Source: Chryseobacterium sp. MA9 (lineage in GTDB: Bacteria; Bacteroidota; Bacteroidia; Flavobacteriales; Weeksellaceae). From it: 64,000 nucleotides of DNA. The notes beneath the pieces were generated by a model. That model saw nothing but the letters and a program-made list of their open reading frames with translations, searched no databases and was not told the origin of the DNA. The DNA is taken from the NCBI RefSeq assembly GCF_024399315.1, contig NZ_CP075170.1, forward strand, positions 4,477,501 to 4,541,500, in the 5' to 3' direction. The translations under genes were made by a program, and so were the position numbers. Below are positions 20,962-29,475 of the stretch, piece after piece; the stretch's first letter is position 1; each line of letters starts with the position of its first letter.

Positions 20962-21046
20962 TTCCTCTCCTCCGGAAGGGTGGCGAAAACTCAAAGAATT
21001 TTTGACAGGGTGGTTTACAACACTTCTCGCCAGATTCGCAACAATT
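20962..21046 (+). repeat. GC-rich block with peptide-like frame, possible dispersed repeat
   Basis: The block starts CCTCTCCTCCGGAAGGGTGG and is richer in GC than its flanks. One frame reads PPEGWRKLKEFLTGWFTTLL without stops but has no start codon. From memory such blocks recur in Chryseobacterium genomes. Only one copy is visible here, so the repeat call is inference. Confidence 0.3.
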
Positions 21047-21055
21047 AACAATTTA

Positions 21056-21096
21056 CACAGTCTGCCCTTTATAAAAGGCAGACTGTTTCTTTTTTA
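21056..21096 (+). terminator. terminator after glycerophosphodiesterase
   Basis: ACAGTCTGCC(C)TTT pairs with AAAGGCAGACTGT around a short loop, followed by TTCTTTTTT. Confidence 0.8.
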
Positions 21097-21297
21097 AGGG
21101 CTAAGCCCCTTATATTAAGAAATAACAAAAAAATAGCGTAATTAATATTTATTTAATGTTTTGTAAATCAGGTTTTTATGTATTTTGTGTAGTATTATCT
21201 CAAGTAAAGACAATAAAGATACATAAATATGGCTGTAGAATAGTATTAAAAAGACTTAATTACTTAATTGTTTGTTAATTAGATGTTTATCTAATGT

Positions 21298-21363
21298 TGT
21301 TAAGGGTAGATTAATATATCGTTTAATAAATTTTTAAGAAACGTTAAAACTGTGTTAAGATCA
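21298..21363 (+). promoter_or_regulatory. six Pho-box-like direct repeats, 11-bp period
   Basis: Six 7-mers start exactly 11 bases apart: TGTTAAG (21298), GATTAAT (21309), CGTTTAA (21320), TTTTTAA (21331), CGTTAAA (21342), TGTTAAG (21353). Thymine at position 4 is invariant, and the core is GTTAA or close to it. The last repeat starts 28 bases before the -7 element. This resembles a PhoB-type binding array; the regulator is not shown in this window. Confidence 0.6.
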
Positions 21364-21380
21364 TCCTTGTAATGTCGCTT

Positions 21381-21388
21381 TAATTTTG
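21381..21388 (+). promoter_or_regulatory. -7 element (TAATTTTG) of the susCD operon
   Basis: Matches TAnnTTTG. It predicts a start near 21395, only about 10 bases before the susC ATG. No -33 TTG is properly spaced, which fits an activator-dependent promoter. Confidence 0.65.
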
Positions 21389-21404
21389 CGCAAACAAAAA
21401 GGAA

Positions 21405-24368
21405 ATGCGTAAAGAGACACAAAAACTGTTGGTTTTGTCACTGTTAGGATTCGTCAGCGTTAATCTGGCAGCTCAGCAGAAAGCTAAAAAAGACACGATT
21501 AAAGGACTTGATGAAGTGGTGGTAACTGCTTTAGGGATCAAGAGACATGACAGGGCTTTGGGATATGTTGCAGAAAAAGTAGAAGCCAAAACATTTGAAG
21601 AAACCCAGAATAACAACTGGGCACAGTCAATGGAAGGGAAAGTGGCAGGTCTTAAAATTCAGACTGCCGGAGCAGGGCCGCTTGGAACTTCCAGAATTAC
21701 TTTAAGAGGAGAAAAATCTATTATGATGGATCATAACTACGCTCTCATTGTAGTGGATGGCGTTCCATTGGGAAATTCTACTACAGGTTCCGGTACTGCA
21801 GCTTATGGAGCAGGTTCCGGAGGAGATGTTCCTATTGATCTTGGAAACGGACTGAACAGCATCAATCCGGATGATATTGAATCTGTAACTGTATTAAAAG
21901 GAGCTTCTGCAGCCGCATTATATGGATCCCGCGCAGCCAACGGAGCATTAATGATCACTACAAAATCCGGAAAAACAAAGAACGGAAAGCTGAGAGTAAC
22001 TTTTAATTCTTCTTCAAGCTTTGATTCCGTATTGAAATGGCCGGACTGGCAGTATGAATACGGACAGGGAACTCTGGCAACCAATACAGCAGGAAATTTT
22101 TACTACTCTTATGGGCTTTCCGCAGATGGACCAAGCACAGGAGGTACAAGTAGTGCTTTCGGGCCAAAATTCGCCGGACAGTATTATTTTCAATATGATC
22201 CTAATGTAGTGGGACAAAGCAAGGAAAGACAATTGTGGAGACCTTATGAAAATAATATTAAAGGCTTCTGGCAAACAGGTTCTACCTACTCAAACAGTAT
22301 TTCGGTAGAAAGCTCAAACGACAAAACAAGTTTCAGATCTTCACTTACGTACCTTAATAATGAGTGGATGATGCCAAATACCGGCTTTGACAGATTCAAT
22401 TTTGCCCTATCTTTTGCACATCAGCTTACTAAAAAATTAAAAATCTCTACAAAATTTGCCTATAACACTACTTCCAGTGATAATCTTCCTGCGACGGGAT
22501 ACAACAACCAGTCGATCTCTTATTTCATGATCTTTCAGAATCCCAATGTGGATCTTGAATGGTATAAGCCGATCTGGAAGCCGGGTCAGGGACAGGTTGA
22601 TCAAATCCATCCTTTTAGTTCCTTTATTGACAATCCTTATATGATCGCTTACGAAATGTTGAATGGTGTCAGAAAGAAAACGATTACAGGAAACATTACA
22701 GCAGATTATCAGTTTAATAAAAATTTCAGTTTGATGCTGAGGTCAGGTATTGAAATTCTGAATGAAAAAAGAACAACCAAAAGACCATGGAGTTCTGCAA
22801 ACTATCTTAAAGGGTTCTACAGAGAACAGTTTATCAAAAATCAGGAATATAATAATGACCTTTTATTCTCTTACAAAGCAGATTGGAATAAATTCAGTAT
22901 TTCAGCATCAGCAGGAGGAAGTATCCGTTATAATGAATATCTGATGACTGATTATCAGGCCATCGGATTGAAAACAGCAGGCGAATACAGCCTTACCAAT
23001 GCTCTTTCTATTCCAGTCAAATATCCTGCACCAAGAGATAAACATGTAGACAGTGTTTACGGATTGCTTACGTTGGGATATGACAATAAAGTATTTGTAG
23101 ATGTTACCGGACGAAATGACTGGAGTTCTACACTTCCAAAACAGAACAGATCATTCTTTTACCCTTCAGTAAGTACCAGTTTTATTTTATCAGATATTTT
23201 TAATCTGAAAAGTAATAACCTGAATCTATGGAAACTGAGAGCTTCATGGGCAAAAGTAGGTATAGACAGTGATCCCTATCTTTTGGATAACTACTATACA
23301 GCAAGTAATATTACAGGAAGTGTGGTAGCACCTACTACTTTTAATAACCCTTCCCTTAAACCTGAGAAAAATACTAATATTGAAGCAGGTATGGATTTCA
23401 GCCTTTTCAAAAACAGGTTGAATGTGAATCTTACCGCTTATCAGAACGTCAGTGAAAACCAAATTATCCCTGTTTCATTACCTTCCGAAAGCGGATATTC
23501 CAAAAGGGTTATCAATGCAGGGAAAATCAGAAACAGAGGTCTTGAACTTTCAGCAGATGTATTTGCTGTAAAAACAGAAAATTTCTCATGGAAAGTAGGT
23601 GGGAACTGGTCTACCAACGAAAACAGAGTGATGACTTTACCTGAAGGATTTGACGGAATTGTGTCCAACGTAGGTGATGTTGTTTTCTATAAAATGGAAG
23701 TGGGAGGCTCTCTTGGAGATATGTATGGATTTAAATTATTAAGAACTCCGGACGGAAAAGTAATTTACGGAGATAACGGACTTCCGGGAAGACCTGCAGA
23801 TATTGAAAAAGTAGGAAATGCATTTCCGAAATGGAGAGCCGGTCTTCAGAATGATTTCAAGATCAAAAACTTTACAGTCAGCTTCTCATTTGACGGGCAG
23901 TACGGAGGTATTGCGTATTCACAGTCACATCATAAAATGTCTGAGCAGGGTAAACTGAAATCTACCCTTCCGGGAAGAGACAATCCTGGCGGAATGATTG
24001 TAGGAGACGGTGTTGTTCAGAATCCTGACGGATCTTTCAGCCCAAATATAAAAGGAGTACTGGTGTCTTCTTATTATGGAGATTACTATAGAAGAGCCAA
24101 TGTGGAAACCAACAGCTTCAGTACAGATTTTATTAAGCTGAGAGATGCAAGAATTGCCTATTCATTCCCGAAAGAGACCATAAAATCTCTGGGTCTAGAT
24201 GATCTTACTCTTGCCATTTTCGGAAAAAATCTGTGGATGTGGACGAAGTTCCCAATGTTTGATCCTGAAGTCGCTACGCTGGATAATGCAACCATTACTC
24301 CAGGGGTTGAAATGGGACAGCTTCCAACGGCAAGAACAGTCGGTTTTCAGTTAAATCTTAAATTCTAA
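21405..24368 (+). CDS. SusC/RagA-type TonB-dependent receptor
   Basis: The 987-residue protein has a signal peptide (cut after LAAQ, about 23) and a TonB box-like DEVVVTALG (about 36-44). The SusC plug contains GKVAGLKI, VVDGVPLGN, NPDDIESVTVLKGASAAALYGSRAANG and MITTKSG. A long beta-barrel ends NLKF. The carboxypeptidase-like N-terminal domain common in SusC proteins is absent. It pairs with the SusD-like lipoprotein 12 bases downstream. With the following phosphoesterase, it may import a phosphorylated or phosphate-ester substrate. Confidence 0.93.
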   Translation: MRKETQKLLVLSLLGFVSVNLAAQQKAKKDTIKGLDEVVVTALGIKRHDRALGYVAEKVEAKTFEETQNNNWAQSMEGKVAGLKIQTAGAGPLGTSRITLRGEKSIMMDHNYALIVVDGVPLGNSTTGSGTAAYGAGSGGDVPIDLGNGLNSINPDDIESVTVLKGASAAALYGSRAANGALMITTKSGKTKNGKLRVTFNSSSSFDSVLKWPDWQYEYGQGTLATNTAGNFYYSYGLSADGPSTGGTSSAFGPKFAGQYYFQYDPNVVGQSKERQLWRPYENNIKGFWQTGSTYSNSISVESSNDKTSFRSSLTYLNNEWMMPNTGFDRFNFALSFAHQLTKKLKISTKFAYNTTSSDNLPATGYNNQSISYFMIFQNPNVDLEWYKPIWKPGQGQVDQIHPFSSFIDNPYMIAYEMLNGVRKKTITGNITADYQFNKNFSLMLRSGIEILNEKRTTKRPWSSANYLKGFYREQFIKNQEYNNDLLFSYKADWNKFSISASAGGSIRYNEYLMTDYQAIGLKTAGEYSLTNALSIPVKYPAPRDKHVDSVYGLLTLGYDNKVFVDVTGRNDWSSTLPKQNRSFFYPSVSTSFILSDIFNLKSNNLNLWKLRASWAKVGIDSDPYLLDNYYTASNITGSVVAPTTFNNPSLKPEKNTNIEAGMDFSLFKNRLNVNLTAYQNVSENQIIPVSLPSESGYSKRVINAGKIRNRGLELSADVFAVKTENFSWKVGGNWSTNENRVMTLPEGFDGIVSNVGDVVFYKMEVGGSLGDMYGFKLLRTPDGKVIYGDNGLPGRPADIEKVGNAFPKWRAGLQNDFKIKNFTVSFSFDGQYGGIAYSQSHHKMSEQGKLKSTLPGRDNPGGMIVGDGVVQNPDGSFSPNIKGVLVSSYYGDYYRRANVETNSFSTDFIKLRDARIAYSFPKETIKSLGLDDLTLAIFGKNLWMWTKFPMFDPEVATLDNATITPGVEMGQLPTARTVGFQLNLKF

Positions 24369-24380
24369 AATCTTAAAAAA

Positions 24381-25829
24381 ATGAAAAAAATAATCATAAA
24401 TCTGACATTAGCTGCTTCTGTTTTTATGCTTCAGTCCTGTGACAGAACCTTTGAAGAAATCAATACAGATACCAGCAAAATAAAAGATCCTTCTGTGGGA
24501 AGTCTTCTTGCTCCTATTCAGTATGAAATGGCAAGTTATGGCTATAACAGAGCAGATGATTTTACCTTTGATATCATGCAGATTGCTTTAGACTTTCCAA
24601 ATGAAGGAAATACCTACAGCAGATATTATATGGACGAAAAAAGTGGTAACGGATACTGGAATACCTCTTATAAATGGCTTAAGCAGGTAAGCGACCTTAG
24701 AAAATATGCCACGAAAGAACAGAATAATAATTATCTGGCGATATCAATGGTCCTGAATGCATGGATCGCTTCCAATCTTACTGATGCTTTCGGAGATGTG
24801 CCTTTATCTGAAGCTGTGAAAATTGAAGAGAATATTTTGAAACCGAAATATGACAAACAGAAAGATATCTACATCCAGCTTTTAAATGACCTGAAGACAG
24901 CTAATTCATTATTCAATACCAACCAGGCATTAGCAGAAACAGATTTGTTTTACAATGCCAATACCAACAGCCAGACAGGTATTTTAGGATGGAAAAAATT
25001 CTGTAACTCTCTTTCATTAAGATTGCTAACGAGGATCTTGAGCAAAAACGGTGAAGTAAACGTACATGAAAGAATTCAGGAAATAGTTAACAATCCTGCT
25101 CAATACCCTATTTTTCAGAATAATGCGGACAGTGCTGTATTACCGCTTTCCGGAATATCTCCATACTTGCCACCAATTGCCCGTCCACAGGATTTTACGG
25201 CGTACAGATCAGCAGGAGAGTTCTTTGTGAATGCGATGAAAGATAATAATGATCCAAGGATGAGTATGTTCTTTACTAAAGCTAAAGCAACCACTGGAGA
25301 AGATCTTGGTTATAAAGGAGCTCCTTCAGGATATGCATTGGGAACAGCTTTCAACTATCAGCCTTCTAACCTTAACCAAAACCTGGCAAAAGCACCGCTG
25401 AAGATCTTAATCATGACCTATTCTGAGGTGCAGTTTATTCTGGCAGAATTGGTTAACAAAGGAATTATTGCAGGAAATCAGCAGACCTATTACGAAACGG
25501 GAGTGAAGTCAATTATTGAACAATGGGGAGCAACAGTTCCTGCCAATTATTTCAGTAATAACAATGTAGCTTATGATGGTTCACTTCAAAAACTGATGCT
25601 TCAAAAGTACATTTCCTTATTTTTTGTGGATCATCAGCAATGGTATGAGTACAGACGTACAAAACTGCCTGTACTACCCAATAACGGAGGGCTTCAGAAC
25701 GGAGGACAGATGCCTGTAAGATTCATGTATCCTACCACTACAAAGGTGATGAATACGGATAATTATAACGCAGCAGTACAATCCATGGGAGGAGACAACA
25801 TCAATGTAAAAATGTGGTGGAATAAATAA
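24381..25829 (+). CDS. SusD/RagB-like outer-membrane lipoprotein
   Basis: A 482-residue lipoprotein with signal sequence and lipobox (FMLQSC, cysteine about 20), followed by the FEEINTDTSKIKDPS segment typical of one SusD branch. Alpha-helical repeat character covers most of its length, with conserved MVLNAWIASNLTDAFGDVP and FFVDHQQWYEYRRT. It caps the SusC barrel and binds substrate at the cell surface. It is co-transcribed with susC and the phosphoesterase gene. Confidence 0.92.
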   Translation: MKKIIINLTLAASVFMLQSCDRTFEEINTDTSKIKDPSVGSLLAPIQYEMASYGYNRADDFTFDIMQIALDFPNEGNTYSRYYMDEKSGNGYWNTSYKWLKQVSDLRKYATKEQNNNYLAISMVLNAWIASNLTDAFGDVPLSEAVKIEENILKPKYDKQKDIYIQLLNDLKTANSLFNTNQALAETDLFYNANTNSQTGILGWKKFCNSLSLRLLTRILSKNGEVNVHERIQEIVNNPAQYPIFQNNADSAVLPLSGISPYLPPIARPQDFTAYRSAGEFFVNAMKDNNDPRMSMFFTKAKATTGEDLGYKGAPSGYALGTAFNYQPSNLNQNLAKAPLKILIMTYSEVQFILAELVNKGIIAGNQQTYYETGVKSIIEQWGATVPANYFSNNNVAYDGSLQKLMLQKYISLFFVDHQQWYEYRRTKLPVLPNNGGLQNGGQMPVRFMYPTTTKVMNTDNYNAAVQSMGGDNINVKMWWNK

Positions 25830-25874
25830 TAAACCGAATTTAAAAATTGAAAATAATTTAAAGATTAAAAGATA

Positions 25875-27461
25875 ATGAGTATCAATATAAAATTTTTAGT
25901 GCCTTGCATCCTGGTTTCAGCAATGGCATTCCCGCAAACTTCTGCTTCAGGATATGTATACGAAGACAGCAACAAAAATCAAAAGAAAGAAAACCGCGAA
26001 AAAGGAGTTGAGGGCGTAGCTGTTTCCAATGGTGTTCAGGTAGTTCTTACTGATAAAAACGGGCGATACAGTCTTCCGGTTCAGGAAGATCAGACTATTT
26101 TTGTCATCAAACCTTCAGGATACCAGACTGCTTTAAATGCGAATAACCTTCCACAGTTCTATTACCATCATAAACCAAAAGGATCTCCGGCAGATTTCAA
26201 ATACAAAGGAGTTGCTGCTACAGGAGATCTTCCTAAAGAGCTGAACTTTCCGCTTTATAAGCAAAACGAAAATAAAAACTTTGATATCCTTGTTTTTGGA
26301 GACCCACAGCCTTACACAGAAAAAGAGCTGGACTACTTCAAAAGAGGAATTGTAAACGAAGTGAAAAACACCAAGAAGAACGCCGTGCTTGGAATCAGCC
26401 TGGGAGATTTGGTTGGAGATAACCTAAGCCTTCAAAAGCCTTATGCAGATGTGATGAAAGAAGTGGGACTGCCTTGGTATAATGTAATGGGAAATCATGA
26501 CATGAATTATGATGCGAAAGAAGACCGTCTTTCCGACGAAACATTTGAATCTAATTTTGGTCCTGCCAATTATTCTTTCAATTATGGGAACGTGCATTTT
26601 ATCATTCTGGATGATATTCTTTATCCCGATCCGAGAGATGGAAAAGGCTATTGGGGCGGATTCCGTGAGGATCAGCTTCAGTTTGTCGAAAATGACCTGA
26701 AATTGGTCGATAAAAATAAACTGATCGTGGTGTCTTTCCATATTCCGTTAGAACATAACAATGAAGACAGCTTCAGAAATGCGGACCGTCAGAAATTATT
26801 TGATTTCTTAAATCCTTTCCAGAATGTATTGCTCCTATCAGCACATACACACATCCAGCAGCAGATTTTCTACGGTAAAAAAGCAGGCTGGAACGGTATC
26901 AAAGAACTACATGAATATAACGTAGGGACCACTTGTGGCGACTGGTATTCAGGAACACCGGATGATGCCGGACTTCCTACCTCAACGATGAGAGACGGAA
27001 CGGCAAAAGGATATTCATTCATCAGCTTTGCAGACAATCAGTATAAAGTTAAATACAAAACAGCTGGAAAACCGGATGATTATCAGATCAAATTATATGT
27101 TCCAAAAGTGATTCCTACATCAAGAACTTCTGCAAAAGTATTGGCCAACTTCTTTATGGGAAGCAAAAAAGATAAGGTAGAATACAGAATAGATGGTGGA
27201 AAATGGGAAGAAATGGAGTATGATGAAACCATAGATCCAAATTTTGCTCTTTCAGTTTTCAAATGGGATGCCACAGAGAAAATTTTTCCGGGAAGGAGAC
27301 CTTCCAATCCTGAAATGTCGAAGCACATCTGGGAAGCAGATTTTCCTAAAAAATTATCATTAGGAAAGCATAAAGTTGAGGTAAAAGCTGTTGACATGTA
27401 CGGAAATGAATTCACTGCTTCAGAAGAATTTGAAGTTCAGAATTCAATTCAGATTCCTTAA
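25875..27461 (+). CDS. exported calcineurin-like metallophosphoesterase
   Basis: A 528-residue protein with a signal peptide. An N-terminal beta-sandwich (about 25-100) precedes the catalytic domain, with metal-binding motifs FGDPQP, GDLVGD, GNHDMN, SFHIPLEHN and AHTH. A C-terminal domain begins near 370. This is the MetallophosN - Metallophos - MetallophosC layout. It hydrolyses phosphate esters or diesters outside the inner membrane. It lies 45 bases after susD in the same operon, so it probably processes the substrate handled by SusCD. Confidence 0.9.
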   Translation: MSINIKFLVPCILVSAMAFPQTSASGYVYEDSNKNQKKENREKGVEGVAVSNGVQVVLTDKNGRYSLPVQEDQTIFVIKPSGYQTALNANNLPQFYYHHKPKGSPADFKYKGVAATGDLPKELNFPLYKQNENKNFDILVFGDPQPYTEKELDYFKRGIVNEVKNTKKNAVLGISLGDLVGDNLSLQKPYADVMKEVGLPWYNVMGNHDMNYDAKEDRLSDETFESNFGPANYSFNYGNVHFIILDDILYPDPRDGKGYWGGFREDQLQFVENDLKLVDKNKLIVVSFHIPLEHNNEDSFRNADRQKLFDFLNPFQNVLLLSAHTHIQQQIFYGKKAGWNGIKELHEYNVGTTCGDWYSGTPDDAGLPTSTMRDGTAKGYSFISFADNQYKVKYKTAGKPDDYQIKLYVPKVIPTSRTSAKVLANFFMGSKKDKVEYRIDGGKWEEMEYDETIDPNFALSVFKWDATEKIFPGRRPSNPEMSKHIWEADFPKKLSLGKHKVEVKAVDMYGNEFTASEEFEVQNSIQIP

Positions 27462-27498
27462 GCATTTTATTTTTTTACTATACCTTTTTTTAGATTTT

Positions 27499-27526
27499 GA
27501 AACCGGTTCTCATAAGCCGGTTTTAA
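27499..27526 (+). terminator. terminator of the susCD-phosphoesterase operon
   Basis: AAACCGG pairs with CCGGTTT around a ten-base loop, followed by T-rich sequence. Confidence 0.7.
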
Positions 27527-27595
27527 TTTTTGCAGAGGTTTAATAAAATATAAATTAAATCCATGTTTTCACCGCTTCATAAAAATGTACTTTCG

Positions 27596-27603
27596 TAACT
27601 TTG
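27596..27603 (+). promoter_or_regulatory. -7 element (TAACTTTG) for the SDR gene
   Basis: Matches TAnnTTTG, 23 bases before the ATG at 27626. Confidence 0.65.
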
Positions 27604-27625
27604 TATAAAGAAAAGTATTATTACT

Positions 27626-28339
27626 ATGAATATAAACGGGAAAAATGCCATCGTAACAGGTGGTGGAAGAGGATTAGGGAAAGCTGTAGCATTAGCTTTA
27701 GCCAATGAAGGAGTAAATGTTGCCATTACAGGAAGAAACGAGGAAAATCTTAAAATGACAGTTGAAGAGATCAAGAAACTGGGAGTCAACTCAGCATACG
27801 CAGTTTTTTCTGTAGACAATGAAATTCAGGTAAAAGCTGGAATAGAATCTTTGGCGGAGCAATTGGGAGGTATTGATATTCTGATCAACAATGCAGGGAT
27901 CGGAGACTTCGGAAGTATTGAAGAAATGCCTTCTGAAACATGGGAGCAGGTTATTAAGACTAACCTATTCGGGGTATATTACGCAGCAAAAGCAGCTCAC
28001 CCGTTTATGAAAGCTAAAGGAGAAGGTGATATTGTAAACGTAGCTTCTACAGCAGGTCTGAAAGGAGGTCCGAATATGTCCGCATACGCCGCTTCAAAAG
28101 CCGCAGTAGTATCTTTATCACAATCGATGATGGCAGAATGGAGAAAGCAAAATATCCGTGTGATCACTCTGACTCCAAGTACCATTGCTTCAGATATGAG
28201 CATTCAGGGAGGACTTACAGACGGAAATCCTGATAAAGTATTACAGCCGGAAGACTTCGCAGAATGGGTAAGAGATATTCTAAAAATGAACAGAAGAGCG
28301 TTGATCGCAAATGGTTCTATTTTCTCTACGAATCCATAA
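27626..28339 (+). CDS. short-chain dehydrogenase/reductase, FabG-like
   Basis: The 237-residue SDR enzyme has the NAD(P)-binding motif VTGGGRGLG (about 10-18), the NNAG motif (ILINNAGIG), a catalytic serine in the NVASTAG region and the YxxxK motif (YAASKAA). Family members reduce keto groups, for example 3-ketoacyl-ACP or sugars; the substrate cannot be told. It stands alone with its own promoter. Confidence 0.92.
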   Translation: MNINGKNAIVTGGGRGLGKAVALALANEGVNVAITGRNEENLKMTVEEIKKLGVNSAYAVFSVDNEIQVKAGIESLAEQLGGIDILINNAGIGDFGSIEEMPSETWEQVIKTNLFGVYYAAKAAHPFMKAKGEGDIVNVASTAGLKGGPNMSAYAASKAAVVSLSQSMMAEWRKQNIRVITLTPSTIASDMSIQGGLTDGNPDKVLQPEDFAEWVRDILKMNRRALIANGSIFSTNP

Positions 28340-28410
28340 GGGTTTAAAATTTAAAGTTCAAGGTTTAAAGTTTCAGGTTGTCAACAAAGAACTCTTAATC
28401 TGCCTTGAAT

Positions 28411-28485
28411 AATAAAATTCAATAGAAGCGGGCTTTAGCCCGCTTTCTTTTTGTTCAAACTTTATGGCTTTAGCCAAAACTTAGA
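28411..28485 (+). repeat. dispersed repeat with CTTTAGCC hairpins, copy 1
   Basis: GCGGGCTTTAGCCCGC forms a hairpin, and TGGCTTTAGCCA follows about 25 bases later as a second one. The second copy in the window is at 56741-56810. Just to the left (28340-28380), TTTAAAGTT-type short repeats also occur. Confidence 0.75.
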
Positions 28486-28602
28486 AATTTTCACATTTCA
28501 AAAGATCTGTGTCATCTGAGTAATCTGTGGGAAAAACCAGAAAAAACTCCCCGGTTTCAGCCAAAAATTCCTCTATCATTTTTTTAACCGTAATAACATT
28601 AG

Positions 28603-28610
28603 TATTTTTG
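28603..28610 (+). promoter_or_regulatory. -7 element (TATTTTTG) for prmA
   Basis: Matches TAnnTTTG and lies 16 bases before the ATG at 28626, which supports that start over the longer upstream frame. Confidence 0.65.
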
Positions 28611-28625
28611 CAGCAAATTAGTCAC

Positions 28626-29453
28626 ATGCAAAATTATTTAGAATTCAATTTCAAAATTTCTCCATTGCAGCCTTGGAATGAGATTTTAATGGCAGAACTT
28701 ATAGAAATAGGTTTTGACAGCTTTACAGAAGAAATTGACGGAATTTTAGGATATATCCAGACAGAATTGTTTCAGGAAGATCAGTTGAAAGCACTTCCGA
28801 TCTTTGAAAACGAAAACGTAAAAATCGAATATTCTTTCGAAGAAATGCCTAATATCAACTGGAATGAAGAATGGGAAAAGAATTTCTCTCCGATTAATAT
28901 TGATGATAAAGTATTGATCAGAGCAGAGTTCCACGAATCTGTACCGGGAATGCATGAAATTATTATTCAGCCTAAAATGTCTTTTGGAACGGGACATCAC
29001 CCTACCACCCACCTGATGATCCAGCAAATGATGGACATTGACTTCAATGGTAAAAAGGTATTGGATATGGGATGCGGAACTTCTGTATTGGCAATCTATG
29101 CAAAACAGCAGGGAGCAGGAGATACAAAAGCTATCGATATTGATGAATGGTCAGTAGAAAACTCAAAAGAAAATGCAGTAAGAAACAACGTGGAACTGGA
29201 TATTGAACAGGGAACTGCTGAAAACCTAGGAAAAGAGAATTTTGATGTTATTTTAGCCAATATCAACAGAAATATCCTGATTTCAGATATTCCGACTTAT
29301 GTTTCAGTATTGAATGACGGTGGAAAATTATTACTTTCAGGACTATGTTTCTTTGATGTAGATGATATTCTGGAAGTATGTAAAGAAAGCGGACTTGAGC
29401 TGAAAAAACAGTTACAGCGTGAAGAATGGGTAAGCTTACTTCTTGAAAAATAA
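28626..29453 (+). CDS. prmA: ribosomal protein L11 methyltransferase
   Basis: The 275-residue SAM-dependent methyltransferase has an N-terminal substrate-recognition domain (MQNYLEFNFKISP) and the SAM-binding motif VLDMGCGTSVLAIYA. An NxNRNIL-type motif (ANINRNIL) replaces the usual NPPY. It methylates ribosomal protein L11. The upstream frame reaches 28527, but the -7 element at 28603 would lie inside that longer gene, so ATG at 28626 is chosen. Confidence 0.95.
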   Translation: MQNYLEFNFKISPLQPWNEILMAELIEIGFDSFTEEIDGILGYIQTELFQEDQLKALPIFENENVKIEYSFEEMPNINWNEEWEKNFSPINIDDKVLIRAEFHESVPGMHEIIIQPKMSFGTGHHPTTHLMIQQMMDIDFNGKKVLDMGCGTSVLAIYAKQQGAGDTKAIDIDEWSVENSKENAVRNNVELDIEQGTAENLGKENFDVILANINRNILISDIPTYVSVLNDGGKLLLSGLCFFDVDDILEVCKESGLELKKQLQREEWVSLLLEK

Positions 29454-29475
29454 TACCAAAAAACAAAATACAAAT

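Larger units (their letters stand above)
20918..21404. other. non-coding gap before susC
   Basis: From left to right it holds a GC-richer repeat-like block (20962-21046), a terminator (21056-21096), an AT-rich stretch without features (21097-21297), an array of 11-bp-period repeats (21298-21363) and a -7 promoter element (21381-21388). No gene is supported. Confidence 0.7.
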
